Part shown: piece after piece, positions 35,592-45,500 of the stretch
Layout of the letters: every line of letters starts with the position of its first letter
Numbering within the stretch: the stretch's first letter is position 1
Source of the DNA: Neoechinorhynchus agilis
Taxonomy: Eukaryota > Acanthocephala
Direction of reading: 5' to 3'
Length of the DNA: 64,000 nucleotides
Assembly: GCA_051530055.1 (NCBI GenBank)
Contig: CM121342.1
Span: 744,001-808,000, forward strand
Position numbers and translations under genes: made by a program
Notes under the pieces: model-generated
The model's input: the letters and a program-made list of their open reading frames with translations, nothing else
Databases searched by the model: none
Told to the model about the DNA's origin: nothing

Positions 35592-36613
35592 TTGATTTTG
35601 ACGAAGTGATAAAATATCTTACTTTACATTTTTCAAAATTTCTTATGTTCGTATGTTTAAAAATGAGCGGAATACATACACTCGCCAATACTTTACTCTT
35701 GCCCAGGTCAATCAAAAAAACTATTTAATCGCACCATTCAACGTGTTTTATAACCAACTTCCTACAACCGTTTAGGTTGCTTTTACCTCTAGACGAAATC
35801 GACTACCTGGTTGTTGCAATGAGCGTAAAATGCCAATACTTTGCCTTAGCCGTTTTAGCTTTTCCGTCGCATTTGTGGGTCCTACGATATTTCGAAAATT
35901 TGCAGAAAGTTTTTCTGTAGGACGTCTAACGAAATATAGAACTAAAATCACATTAACGCGAAGTAGAGAGCTTTTCTCATTGCAGTTCAAAGCAAAAAAT
36001 ATCGGTGAATAACGAATGCCCAATGAAGATCAAAACAACTTTTTTGCGCCCATGAAATTAATTAAAAAAAGCGTAGAGGTCAATTTTTGATTATTGTCGA
36101 AGATTACTTTGAGAGCCGACCTTATTTAAAACATGCTTTCTGCTGCATTGTTATTTAGGTAGAAACTCGCCCGTTATACACATTTAAAAGAAAATATAAC
36201 TTGAACCAAGTTAAAGAGTTATCACCTTTCTTAGATCAGCCTGACCTTCTTTTATAAATTTAAATTTTATAAAAGATTTGGTGTCTTTGACGTTCTCAGA
36301 CATAAAAAAGGATAACTTGTCGACATAAAAAATTTAACGAAAATCGAAATGTTTCCCTGAAGAGATTCTTACTGTCGATCAAAAACTAATTTCTACATCA
36401 ATAACTCACGCTTCTTAGATTCTAAACTCGAAAAACTCAAAGTTTTTAATGTTCGATTGCCTGAAATATGAGATGTTCGACCTTTTCTGCCGTATAAAGA
36501 ACATTTAACCGTGAATAATGGAATTAAGACATTTTCAAAGAAAAACGATATATTTATACGTGTCGGAAATTTAATACAAATTAATCCTTGCGCTATCAAA
36601 TTGCAACTAAAAG

Positions 36614-36872
36614 TGAGTAATAAATTTTTTTTAGGCAGTATTGTTTTCTATTTGGTTACTTTTCTTTACATTCACCACCTCCCACTAAATTCCAGCTTTT
36701 GTCCTTCCTCGACCGTCGCCATCACGCTGGCAGCATTGCCCCGTTGTACTGCCAGCGAGATATTTTGTCGAAGAAATAAGCCTGCTCTTGAGTCTCCGGT
36801 TGCCTCTCTCAATTTCTTCGAGAGATCCTTGAGCAGAGAGAGTGCCGAGCTGCCGAGCGATTTCATTTTGCT
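36614..36872 (-). mobile_element. RLE-type LINE tail insert
   Basis: Read on the minus strand: LKDLSKKLREATGDSRAG, LRQNISLAVQRGNAASVM, VEEGQKLEF. It is absent at the same place in copies A and B, so it inserted after, or was lost since, duplication. It is nearly identical to 52468-52690, hence recent. Confidence 0.75.
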
Positions 36873-37374
36873 CTATTATTTAATTTCAGAATTTGTCAGC
36901 AACATAAACAAACAACAGCACAATAAAACTTTAGAGAAAAGGTCGTTTACATCGACAGAACGATCTTCGGAATAAAAAATTTAAACCCAATTGGGAAATG
37001 TTAATCGATGTTTTCGGTTCAATCTTGTAAACGCATTCAGAAGCATTTCGCCTTTACTACGTCACTTTACTTCTTTAAATGTAAGATAAAAATTTTATAA
37101 GTGTGCTTTAAGATGAGCTCAGCCGTGTTCGAGTTTTATAATTTCTTACATTTGGCAGCATAATCCAAAAATTGAAAGGTGAATAAATCAATTCGAGAAA
37201 AATACCTAAAGTTTAAAAATTGTTATCAGGATTACCTTCAATGGGATGATCTCTGGCAGCATCAAAAATCCGATCTCCGGTGTTCTCTTATGGAATGCGA
37301 ATTTCGAAAAAATCTCAACTTGCTTTGTGCTTGAATGTTTGTTATAAAATTTGGTGGAAATGGTCGTTTTGAAA

Positions 37375-37445
37375 GGGAGCGCCCGGGATTGAACCGGGGA
37401 CCTCTCGATCTGCAGTCGAATGCTCTACCACTGAGCTACACTCCC
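37375..37445 (-). tRNA. tRNA-Cys (anticodon GCA), copy C
   Basis: Same 71-base tRNA on the minus strand within the inverted copy. Confidence 0.96.
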
Positions 37446-38215
37446 GTTATGTACAGTATGCCAAAAAGTTCAACAGATTCACATATCAAAGACATTTTTC
37501 AGCAAAAGAAGCGCCATGAAAGTTCGAGTTTCGGGATAATTTGTATTGCTGTCTAAAAAATGAGATACAAAAAATCCGACATTTTCAAATGCATTCGTAT
37601 AAAAATAATATCAAACGAATATATTTTTCGTGAAAACGATCAACGATTCGAAAACTCGCGGGATGAAACCTCCTGGATGTATCTGAGGATCCAGAGAGAA
37701 GTACGAACTCTTAAAGTTCCATCAGAGTTTAAGTGGTCATATCACTTCTCTGATGTTCCCTCGTTGCACAGATAGACTTATGTTTTGTAGGACGAATGCT
37801 CCTGATCTCGGATCGGCAGTGATTCGTCTCAATCTCTTAGAATTTCGCGATACAAATCGCTTCCCGCTTATTTGGCTTAATTTTTTAACGAGCTTGACTC
37901 GAAAAACGAAAAAGTTAAAATGGAGCACAAGTGGAGCTCAATATAATTCAGCATTTTTATTCCTAGTCAAATGATTTTCCGAGCAAGTACTATCCTCAAA
38001 GGAGGTTTCCTGCGCAATATTGCCAATGATCCACGATATTGCTCCTGCAACGATTGGATCGTTGACTCTTTCCAATCGACGCCTTCTCCTGGGGGTGAAT
38101 ATTGAGGCTGAGGGAATTTATATTGGCACCAGTGAGAATAATCAACGATGTTTTCATTAATCAGTACCTTTATAACCTTGTTTATTGCGAGGACTTTTTC
38201 GAATGATAATTTTAA

Positions 38216-39215
38216 ATACTCAGCTGTCGGAAGCGTCCTTGCCTGTGCCGTCCGGCGGTTTGGGTATCCGAAAAGCAGCCGATATTTCTCTGCCACCTTA
38301 TTTGGGATAATATGAAGCAAGCCGAAAAATAGTTCAATCCGTTCTTGGCGAAAATTACACTTTGGGGGGAGATATCGTGGAGGCTATTAATATTTGACGT
38401 GGAGATTCAGGTAGCGAGCAGGTATCCGTCAATGGTTGCGAACAATCAGTTTAGGAATCACCCCTGATAGCGAGAATTCACAACTCTTTAATTTCAGATT
38501 CTCGTGACCTGGTGAACCGAACTCGATTGGCGGCAGCCTCTACAAGAGAATCGGGTGCTTGGCTCAACGCTATCCCAATCGCTTCTGTGAGTACCCCTCT
38601 CTCCGACGAGACAGTAAGGATTGCAGTGTCCTTGAGAGTTGGGGTACCGATGTGCACTTATCGCTGCCGTTGCGGAGCGACTGTGGATCCGTCGGGAAGC
38701 CATGGTCTCGTCTGTCGGCAATCAGGCGGAATTTGCTCACGGCACGTCGAAGTGAACACAAATCTTAGTCGTGTCCTGAATACTGGGAATGCGCCCAACA
38801 TCCTAGAGCCAAGCAATCTTTGCCGACTCGATAGCCGTAGACCGGACGGTGTCACAGTATTCCCGTTGCGAGAAGGAAAATGCCTTCTCTGGGGTGCCAT
38901 TCGCAACTAGTAACATAAAATTCGCTTCCATTAAACCAGGGGAGCAGCAATCGCCGCGGAGGAACGTAAAAAGACAAAATGCAGGAAGCTTGGTCGATAT
39001 CATTATTTCGTTGGCGTCGAGACACTCGGCTCGTTTGGTACCGGGGCACAGGACCTCGTCAAGCAATTGTCCAAGCGATGGAGACGAATCACTGCCGATC
39101 CGAGATCAGGAGCCGTAAGTGTGGCTGTGCAACGAAGGAATGCCGCATCCGTACTTTCGACGTCTACATCAGGACGGCAAGTGAGTGATCCGGTGCGGTG
39201 GTGTGAATGTTTGTA
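38216..39215 (+). mobile_element. RLE-type LINE copy (endonuclease and tail)
   Basis: Shares over 1 kb with the 6.4-7.2 kb copy at high identity, including the endonuclease frame 38512-38910 (SGAWLNAIP, CRCG...HGLVC, RPDGVTVFP, W-G in place of W-D). The tail continues with SKRWRRITADPRSGAV and SVAVQRRNAAS and stops near 39210. The N-terminal part and the reverse transcriptase are missing. Confidence 0.75.
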
Positions 39216-39446
39216 AATATTTTTTCGTCCACATAAAAGTGGATGTTAAAATATATATTTGTTATTAATTGGGCTCTTAGTTGTATAAAAAGAATTTAAA
39301 CTTTTCTACATCTTGCTTAAATCTCATTTTTTATAGAACATGAATCCGCTTCGAAGATTTTACTGTGCAAGACGGAAATATGTAGATCGGTTATGTGGCA
39401 TAAAACTTATATTTCATGCAGGATCACATTCGAGTGGAAAGATTTT

Positions 39447-39600
39447 CTTGTTGTGCGGATCAAACCCGGAGAAATATTTTTAACTCGATCTAACGTCGTA
39501 AACACTTGCAAACAATGTCTGAAGAGGTGGATTTTGTCTACGAAATATTAAGTAATAGGAATAGTTCTCGGGGTTTGATCCGCATAACGAGAATGTAAAA
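39447..39600. repeat. palindromic element, second copy
   Basis: Same family as 15632-15790. Outer ends TTGTGCGGATCAAACCC and GGTTTGATCCGCATAACGAG are inverted. The core at 39519-39545 is conserved. Confidence 0.7.
39519..39545 (+). ncRNA. hammerhead-like core, second palindromic element
   Basis: CTGAAGA, one G, stem GTGGA-TTTTG-TCTAC (one G-T pair), GAAAT. Confidence 0.45.
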
Positions 39601-39658
39601 TTTATATTTCCTAGAAAACAATCTATTGAGCCATTAAAAAATTTCCTTGCGTTCAACT

Positions 39659-42223
39659 TCAAATATTATGCTTTTCCCTAGTTATCTCGCTAAATTCATT
39701 AGCGATCCAATTAAGTTCCTTGCAAATGTCCAGTAGATTAGCGAGTCGTTCACTTCCGTTTGTAGACGACTGTTCCGTAATATTGCAGTCTTTTACCTGC
39801 CGTTGAGCACTTTTTATTTTAGAGTGCTTCCCGATTCCATCTTGGCATCTACAAGCTTGCAATAGAACTTCCTTTTTCTGATTTGGTCGTGAAATTTTCT
39901 CTTTCGCGAATTCTTGTGGTACTGTACGTTCCACTTTGGGTGTCATTACGGAAAGCGTTTGCATCATTGATTCCTTGACAAGGTCACGCCTTTTTCGAAT
40001 ATTCTCTTTCATGACCTTTGTTTCAGTGCTAAAATCCATCTTAGGTTTCAATACCCTTTCTTTAACATCTTGTTTGGGTTCCATCGTAACTTTTCTCAGA
40101 CTCATACATTTGTAAAACAAATTTTGATACGTTCGCTCCATTTTGTTTATTATTTTCTCGTAGTCCTTGTCATCCTCTGGTCCAGGGCAGCCGCTTATCC
40201 TACCGATTGTCCTATTGCCTTCAAACGTTGATTGCGTTCTTGAAAATTCATTGAAGCCATCATCACTTTTGTGAAGTTGTTCATTATGCTTAATCTTGTG
40301 AACATCCATGACATGTTCCGCTTCTTCATAGATCCACATTTGAGCGGTCACTTCGCGTATACAATCATTTAGATTACTGTTATGCTCAAGCACATCTTCG
40401 AGCTCCTTTCGACTTTTGCACAAATGTAATCGCAACTGACTATTAAGCCTTGTAAGCTCGCTGAGCATCCGTTGCGAAGGCTGTTTTTTTGTCCATTCCA
40501 TTTCTCCTCCCAGCTTATCGACTGTTTCCTGTTTTCGCTTTGTTAAACCGATTAGTTCTTCATTTGTTTCAAGAACTTGCTGGAGCTTAAATCTACTCGC
40601 ATTTACCTTTTCAATCAGATAAATATAATTATTCAACAAGTAGTTTATCCATAGAGTGTCATTTCTTAATCTATTCCAGTGTTCTCCATGTTTCTTTGAT
40701 AGATATTCGGTATGATTTTTAAATTCGATAACATGAGCGCCTGAATTATTGGAAAAATCTATCATTTTCGTCAGCCAGCCTTTAATAATTCTGTTAATAC
40801 CATTTCCTTTTCTAGTTTGCTCGCATCCAAGTTTTCGGCAGTCTTCTGCTTGCCGATTTTCGCCCGATTGTGATTTATTGGAACCTTTACTTGGGAATAA
40901 TGTCCTCTCAGTTACTATCTTCTTGTATAGATCAGGAATATCGTGTAACCGCTGGTTGCCTAAAATTCTTATCTTCTCCTTAGTTAAATATCCGTGATCA
41001 GTACTTTGCCGATCATTTGCACAATTATTCACTTTTATCTTAGAGCGCAACAGCTTTACCGCCTTCAGAAAAGTGGGTTCAATTCTTCTCTCGGATAAGA
41101 CTTCTTCCTCTAATTCGCTGATGCGCCTAAGGAGCGTCTCTATTTGTAAAGATTTATCCGCGCAAATCCTTCTTTTCTCTCTCAATATTTCTTCAAATAA
41201 TTGAACGGCCTTTATTATCTCGCCATTCTCGGCGAACAACTCTTCGTTGATTTCTGACGCCTGCGTGAAGTTCCTGCGAGAATCTGACTCACATTGGGGT
41301 TTTTCCAGCAGTATAGTATCCGTCTTTTGATTGTAAATATTATCATTGGCATTTTGATTTTCAGTATATTCCTGATCACCTTTTTTAGCCGATTGGTGAT
41401 CTAAACGATCAAAATATTTTTTCTGTGATTTTTCATTGTAGTATTTTTTGGTTTTCTTGACAACTCGCTTCTTGTTAGTTTCAAAAGCTCTCGATCCCTC
41501 CAAATATTGCTCAGGCGAACCTGGTGCAGAGTTCGTCTCATCATTCCAATCCGAAACAATTTGAAAGGTTAAAGCATCCCGTGAAATTAATGGAAATTTT
41601 TTTTCGAATCTACTTTCTATCCCGGTTACGCAAACAGAAGACGCGGTGCCATTAGAAATCTCATCCCTGCAGCCTTTTTGTAATTGTAAATTTTGTGCAT
41701 CCTTATTCGCAAAGAGATCACTCAATGACTTGAAAGCACAATCCATCTGAACTAGTTCACATGTTTCGTCTTTTAACCAATAGTTCAATTTCTCCGTCTT
41801 GTTATCGGTACTACTTATCACAGTAGATAACAAATTAGTAAGTATTTTCTGCTCCACTCCAGTGAGCTTTGAACAAATTTCAAGAAAGAAGTCGCTCGTT
41901 GACGAAGCGGATAAACCATAAGCTAAGAAAGCTAAGAGTAAAATCATACCCTCACTCGTGTATGTGGATTTTATCTTTAAGTCATATCGATCCTCAAGAA
42001 ACTTCTTAATATTTCTTCGTGATTTTCCAAGCAATAGGAACTCTTCGTAGTTTTTAAGGAGTCTACTGATTTGTACACACAAATCCTCCATTACGCCATA
42101 TATCAAGTTTAAATCGTTTTGGAATTCAGAGTTGTTAAAGTGCTTACGCAAAGGCGATGTTCTCGAAAGGGCACAGAATATGAAATTCGCTAGCGCTGTG
42201 CGAATGCTCAGGTTAACTTTCAT
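39659..42223 (-). CDS. large intronless coiled-coil protein, unrecognised
   Basis: 854 residues in one frame. The N-terminal 160 residues are hydrophobic-helical (LANFIFCALSRTSPLRKHF, GMILLLAFLAYGLSAS) and may be a folded helical domain. The centre is charged and low in hydrophobics. Residues from about 330 on contain heptad stretches (LQIETLLRRISELEEEVL; LSELTRLNSQLRLHLCKSRK) typical of a coiled coil. The C-terminus holds ANLLDICKELNWIANEF. It looks like a centrosomal, spindle or cytoskeletal scaffold, but I cannot place a family. CGTTTCAG lies 37 bp before the ATG, so a leader intron or trans-splice is possible. Confidence 0.7.
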   Translation of the reverse strand: MKVNLSIRTALANFIFCALSRTSPLRKHFNNSEFQNDLNLIYGVMEDLCVQISRLLKNYEEFLLLGKSRRNIKKFLEDRYDLKIKSTYTSEGMILLLAFLAYGLSASSTSDFFLEICSKLTGVEQKILTNLLSTVISSTDNKTEKLNYWLKDETCELVQMDCAFKSLSDLFANKDAQNLQLQKGCRDEISNGTASSVCVTGIESRFEKKFPLISRDALTFQIVSDWNDETNSAPGSPEQYLEGSRAFETNKKRVVKKTKKYYNEKSQKKYFDRLDHQSAKKGDQEYTENQNANDNIYNQKTDTILLEKPQCESDSRRNFTQASEINEELFAENGEIIKAVQLFEEILREKRRICADKSLQIETLLRRISELEEEVLSERRIEPTFLKAVKLLRSKIKVNNCANDRQSTDHGYLTKEKIRILGNQRLHDIPDLYKKIVTERTLFPSKGSNKSQSGENRQAEDCRKLGCEQTRKGNGINRIIKGWLTKMIDFSNNSGAHVIEFKNHTEYLSKKHGEHWNRLRNDTLWINYLLNNYIYLIEKVNASRFKLQQVLETNEELIGLTKRKQETVDKLGGEMEWTKKQPSQRMLSELTRLNSQLRLHLCKSRKELEDVLEHNSNLNDCIREVTAQMWIYEEAEHVMDVHKIKHNEQLHKSDDGFNEFSRTQSTFEGNRTIGRISGCPGPEDDKDYEKIINKMERTYQNLFYKCMSLRKVTMEPKQDVKERVLKPKMDFSTETKVMKENIRKRRDLVKESMMQTLSVMTPKVERTVPQEFAKEKISRPNQKKEVLLQACRCQDGIGKHSKIKSAQRQVKDCNITEQSSTNGSERLANLLDICKELNWIANEFSEITREKHNI

Positions 42224-43066
42224 TGTTCTGTGAATCTCTGGAAGCAGAATAAATCTGAAACGAGTAATGCTTTCTAAGTGAGTTAAGATTCAACGCATTT
42301 CTGAGTTGTGTATATTTCGTGATCCAATAATCGCGAGGAACCTATATGAAGGCTGGTGGCAATTGTTGAGTAATTTTGATTGCTCAGCTATAGCGAAAAT
42401 GAAACATTCACAGCTCTGATTAAATTTTATTAAAAGTTTCACATGAATGCTCACGTTGTGGGCGCGGTATCCGTAGGTGCTCACGGAATGATAGTGTCGT
42501 CAATTTACGATTGTGACTATTTGTGTAGTTCTATTGTATTAAAAACTAGTTTCGTAATACGCACCGCCTAATAGGCATGACTTTTAGTACGAATAAAGGC
42601 GACTATCCCGTGGATTATCCCTATAACTTATCCGCTTCTCTGGTTGAAGCAAATTTCGCTTTTTATTATAAAAAACAAGATTTTTTTAATAGCGCACTAC
42701 AACCAGTGAAACAAACGGCGAACGTTCTATTTGTAATGAGGCTATGCAAAAGTTTTAAATATATACGCCTCCATTTTCAAACGTGATGAGTAATACTAAT
42801 ACTTCTTTTAAGCCTATTAAAGAATTCATTCAATAGACAACCTTTCGACCGGAACAATATCTAAGCCGGTGGCGGTCTCAGCCAATTGGTTCGAATCAAA
42901 ACTCGCATTTAGGAAATGACTCGAAATCGGAAAATAATTTATGCAATCAACCTCCTTGACAATTTATGCTTGATATACGATTCAAAAGATTGTGTGATTT
43001 TCTCATACAAAGTTCTCTGACTTAGGGATAGTATTTATTTAATAGCAATTCCTGAAAATCATTTGA
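42224..43066. other. intergenic
   Basis: About 0.8 kb between the coiled-coil gene and the tetraspanin 3' end. No gene or named repeat seen. Confidence 0.35.
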
Positions 43067-44002
43067 CTAACGACTGTTTAAAAGTCGTAAAGAAATGCAT
43101 CCTGCAACGAGTGGGATTAGATTCACTAAAATAACAATAACGAGAAGCAGGGTCGAATAAGATCGCAGCTTATCAAATGCGGCATCGATGCATCCTCGAA
43201 GATGAATGTTGCTTGATTTTTGAAATCTGTCTATCTTTAAATAGTTCCTACCACACAGAGTATTATTCCTTCCATTAAAACAACAACTCCAGGGCACTGA
43301 ACAAGCATCAACTGACTTGTCGCTTCTAATCGCTTTGATGCGTTTTTCTGATAAGAAAATGTTTCGCTTCTGTATGATTTGAATAACTTCTTCGGCGGCT
43401 TGGGATGAATTGCACTTGAAGTAAACATTAAGATCCCAATCAACAGGAGAGTTTGCGCCACAGCATTTCCCGAAATCATGTTGAAGCCAATCAAGCATTT
43501 CCGATATATCATCAGGACCAACTCGATACTGTCTAATCGCTTGAATAATAATCTTTCTTAACGCATTGCTCGATCGGATTTGATCGTGATAAAAGATTAC
43601 CACGAAGGTACCGGCAAACATTGCAAATGCTAAAGCCATTACAATGTAAGTGTATACACGAAGAAAAAATTGATTTTGTAATAGTGCTCCAATAAGGCCA
43701 ATTAACGAAATCACCCATAAAATGACACCAGTGAGAAAAAGCCAAATGCTTGGATTTTGCAATGGATGTGGAATAGACATTCCGTCAGTGAAGTCCAATT
43801 TATTTTTAAGATTGGATGCCAACGCAAGCCAGTTGAATGCTGATTGATTGTTAAGGGAATATACAGCAAGTAAAAGAAGACCAATGGCTCCAAGAAATAA
43901 AATCGCGTTCATGATGAACAAAATATACCGCTTAAAAAATTGACTTCCATTGCTTCTGATTCGACTAATGGTCGATGGTCGGGGGCTCGGCTCCGATTTC
44001 AT
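43067..44002 (-). CDS. tetraspanin
   Basis: A four-pass membrane organiser that clusters receptors and integrins. 311 residues, no intron. Helix 1 is FIMNAILFLGAIGLLLLAVY; helices 2 and 3 follow at about 85-135 (WLFLTGVILWVISLIGLIGA; YTYIVMALAFAMFAG). The large extracellular loop has the diagnostic CCG (FGKCCGANSPVDW) and a downstream PWSCC with further cysteines (LCGRNY, RGCIDAAF). Helix 4 is LLLVIVILVNLIPLVAG. A short cytosolic tail ends LLNSR. The loop has at least six cysteines, as usual. Confidence 0.9.
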   Translation of the reverse strand: MKSEPSPRPSTISRIRSNGSQFFKRYILFIMNAILFLGAIGLLLLAVYSLNNQSAFNWLALASNLKNKLDFTDGMSIPHPLQNPSIWLFLTGVILWVISLIGLIGALLQNQFFLRVYTYIVMALAFAMFAGTFVVIFYHDQIRSSNALRKIIIQAIRQYRVGPDDISEMLDWLQHDFGKCCGANSPVDWDLNVYFKCNSSQAAEEVIQIIQKRNIFLSEKRIKAIRSDKSVDACSVPWSCCFNGRNNTLCGRNYLKIDRFQKSSNIHLRGCIDAAFDKLRSYSTLLLVIVILVNLIPLVAGCISLRLLNSR

Positions 44003-45460
44003 ACTTTTTAATACAATTGGATTTTAGTCACCTTTAATTCGGATTATAATATACTACCTAGTTGTTATGGTAATGTTGCTGCAAATACTACACTATCTGA
44101 GAAGCGGTTTCCCATTGTTCACAATTAGGGACAGTTTGTAATGTGTTTTGTTGCTTATTCTATGTAAATAAATTTACTATTTCAAACTTTTGTTTCTAAG
44201 AAATAGGAAAAATGATAGACCCACAAACTGCGAATGGGTTCTGAGGTTCATAGTGAATTTTTGGTTTTTCAATATCAGTGATTTAAAATCAAGGTCTAGG
44301 TAAAACAATTGCCTCCGTTTACCCTACAAAAACAGGGTTCTAGTGCTTTAGGATTTTCGGGACGAACAAATTTATCGTCCAAAAAAGCACACCTCAAGAA
44401 GGATCGATAGATAAATTCTTTTTGCAACATTCATTAAAGTATATTATATGAGTTTGAGATTTAATTAATTTTAAATAATACTAAATAGAATTCGATGGTA
44501 CTTTTGACGACAAATGACAGTTGTTAGTTCTCTTAGGTCACCAGGTCAAGACCTCACGATATTCATTTATCGTCTTATGCGATAAGATGCCGTGACCTCT
44601 TGTTGAGTTATTAATAATCAACTTGATTTCTGTCTCGTTGAACTTAGAGAACGTGGCATTAGTGGTAGACGTGTTTCATAAAACGATTGATACGTTTTAT
44701 GTCGCTCAAAAATAAGCAGGAATTAAAAAAAATAATCTTATTTTAAAACTTCTTTTTTGATGGAATGTAGAGTGACCGGAAATAAAAGGAATTTCTTGGT
44801 TATCCTTAGAATGTCGCTTCCTTTTTTGGTGAATTACTGGGCTTTAAGTTTCTTGATGTTTGATCGCTCATCGAAAAAATGCACATTTCATCATGGGTTT
44901 ACCTTGAAAATACATTTAAGCTGCTGAATTTGCGTGACATTTTTAATAGCTTTATAATACGTTGAAGATGATACTATAAAACAATTAAAAGGAAGTAAGG
45001 TCACAATAGACTCAATATGTGAGACGAAAACGTTTATCTTCGTAAATTTCGCAATTCCGCGCGCTTCTTTGTTTACGAGCTGACGAATCAAAAAATTTCG
45101 CGAAATCGAACAGCAATCCTATTGGCTACAAGGATATATTAAACCGCATTAATTGATTTTGACGCATATAATCCCCGTGAACCATTTTTGATGCTCTTTG
45201 ATTCATCTCCGCATTAGCCCACTCCGTGACCTTTTGACGTTCTGTGTCTTAAAAAGTGCGTCCAAAATTAACTCACACTCTATATGCAGCTCTCTCTTTT
45301 CCTGAGCTCACCGTATATACATTTTCTCTCTCGCTCACACACTTCTCCACCTTCGTCTTTTATACTCGTACGCTCTTCATCAAAAGGACTGTGCCCCAAT
45401 TTCTACACGCACCCATAAACGCCTTCCCGCTCTCAGACGAGTTCAGTGTTCTTCGAGGAC
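44003..45460. other. intergenic between divergent genes
   Basis: 1.5 kb separating the tetraspanin (minus) from the next gene (plus). It should hold both promoters. No coding sequence recognised. Confidence 0.4.
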
Positions 45461-45461
45461 A

Positions 45462-45469
45462 TATAAAAA
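45462..45469 (+). promoter_or_regulatory. possible TATA box
   Basis: TATAAAAA lies 32-39 bp before the ATG at 45501. It would leave almost no leader, so treat with caution. Confidence 0.3.
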
Positions 45470-45500
45470 ATAAGGGCAGACGTTTTGCGTGTGTTCGACA

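Larger units (their letters stand above)
34917..37976 (-). repeat. duplicated segment, copy C; right arm of a large inverted repeat
   Basis: Inverted copy of 28988-31568. It is longer because it keeps the whole HMG-box gene and carries an RLE-LINE tail insert (36614-36872). Beyond 37976 the homology breaks for about 175 bp and resumes briefly at 38153-38200, matching copy B 28937-28982. B and A therefore appear deleted there, or C has gained sequence. Confidence 0.85.

Noticed and set aside
40749-40997. Plus-strand frame inside the coiled-coil gene
   Set aside because: Antisense shadow; no splice sites or start context.
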